DNA from: an uncultured Atopobiaceae bacterium
GTDB lineage: Bacteria; Actinomycetota; Coriobacteriia; Coriobacteriales; Atopobiaceae
Length of the DNA: 5,524 nucleotides
Direction: 5' to 3'
Assembly (NCBI GenBank): GCA_947581665.1
Contig: CANPVI010000108.1
Span: forward strand, 1 to 5,524
Shown here piece after piece: positions 5,394-5,524 of the stretch. The notes below the pieces were generated by a model, which searched no databases, was not told where the DNA came from, and was given only the letters and a program-made list of their open reading frames with translations. Position numbers and translations under genes: made by a program. Numbering within the stretch: the first letter of the stretch is position 1; each line of letters starts with the position of its first letter.

Positions 5394-5524
5394 TCAGATC
5401 TCCACCTCGCTCGAGAGGAATGCTCCAAGCGGGCACTCTGGGCCGCCCACGACGAGCGTTCGCGCCTGCGGGTAGCGAAGGAGGAACGCCGTGAGGCCGT
5501 CGGTGGCTTTCACTCGACCGCTCT
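5394..5524 (-). CDS. AAA-type ATPase with DUF4143 domain, C-terminal end only
   Basis: Only the last 42 codons are in the window; the frame is open to the right edge and ends with TGA at 5394-5396. The visible residues begin SGRVKATDGLTAFLLRYPQ and go on through TLVVGGPECPLGAFL to a short acidic end. This matches the closing part of DUF4143 proteins as I know them. There, a lone K/SG strand of a nuclease-like fold is followed by a helix with a GLxxFLxxYP motif, a VVG strand and a CPLxxFL end. Such proteins carry an N-terminal AAA ATPase domain; their role is unclear, and they are often placed near toxin-antitoxin or transport loci. The family call is from a short fragment. It lies on the same strand as the other minus-strand genes, but a 175-base gap with a large inverted repeat separates it from the next. 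Confidence 0.7.
   Translation of the reverse strand, partial: SGRVKATDGLTAFLLRYPQARTLVVGGPECPLGAFLSSEVEI

Overview
The window looks like chromosomal DNA from a high-GC Gram-positive bacterium, most likely a member of the Coriobacteriia (Collinsella/Olsenella type). This is inferred from three things: a very GC-rich pyruvate phosphate dikinase gene, a DUF5067-type lipoprotein, and a neighbouring helix-turn-helix/Ser-Thr kinase pair of a kind I associate with that class. It is not proven by any marker gene here. No rRNA, tRNA, CRISPR array, transposase or phage gene is visible.

Layout: the left edge (1-804, + strand) is the C-terminal third of pyruvate phosphate dikinase, a central-metabolism enzyme, followed by a hairpin (about 832-866) that also lies at the end of the convergent gene. 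Everything else that is coding lies on the minus strand. Read right to left these genes are: (a) the last 42 codons of a DUF4143-type AAA ATPase (5394-5524); (b) a possible 28-residue small protein (5132-5218), a DUF2752 membrane protein (4652-5119) and a zinc-ribbon DUF4234 membrane protein (3984-4604), which look like one transcription unit; (c) a 677-base gap without a convincing gene, holding a perfect 14-bp inverted repeat and a promoter-like element; (d) a helix-turn-helix regulator (2872-3306) followed by a membrane-anchored Hanks-type Ser/Thr kinase (1573-2805); (e) a secreted DUF5067 lipoprotein (892-1434).

How the parts may work together (inference): the regulator and kinase form a small signalling unit. 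A near-identical element of 17-18 bp, ending in TTGAGG and followed exactly 17 bases later by TNCTAG, lies upstream of both the regulator gene and the lipoprotein gene. The two units may therefore be co-regulated, with the lipoprotein as an output of the kinase/regulator pair. The DUF2752 and DUF4234 proteins are small multi-pass membrane proteins of unknown function. The dikinase gene uses almost only G/C-ending codons, whereas the minus-strand genes have much looser codon use. That fits a highly expressed core gene next to a low-expression or accessory block.
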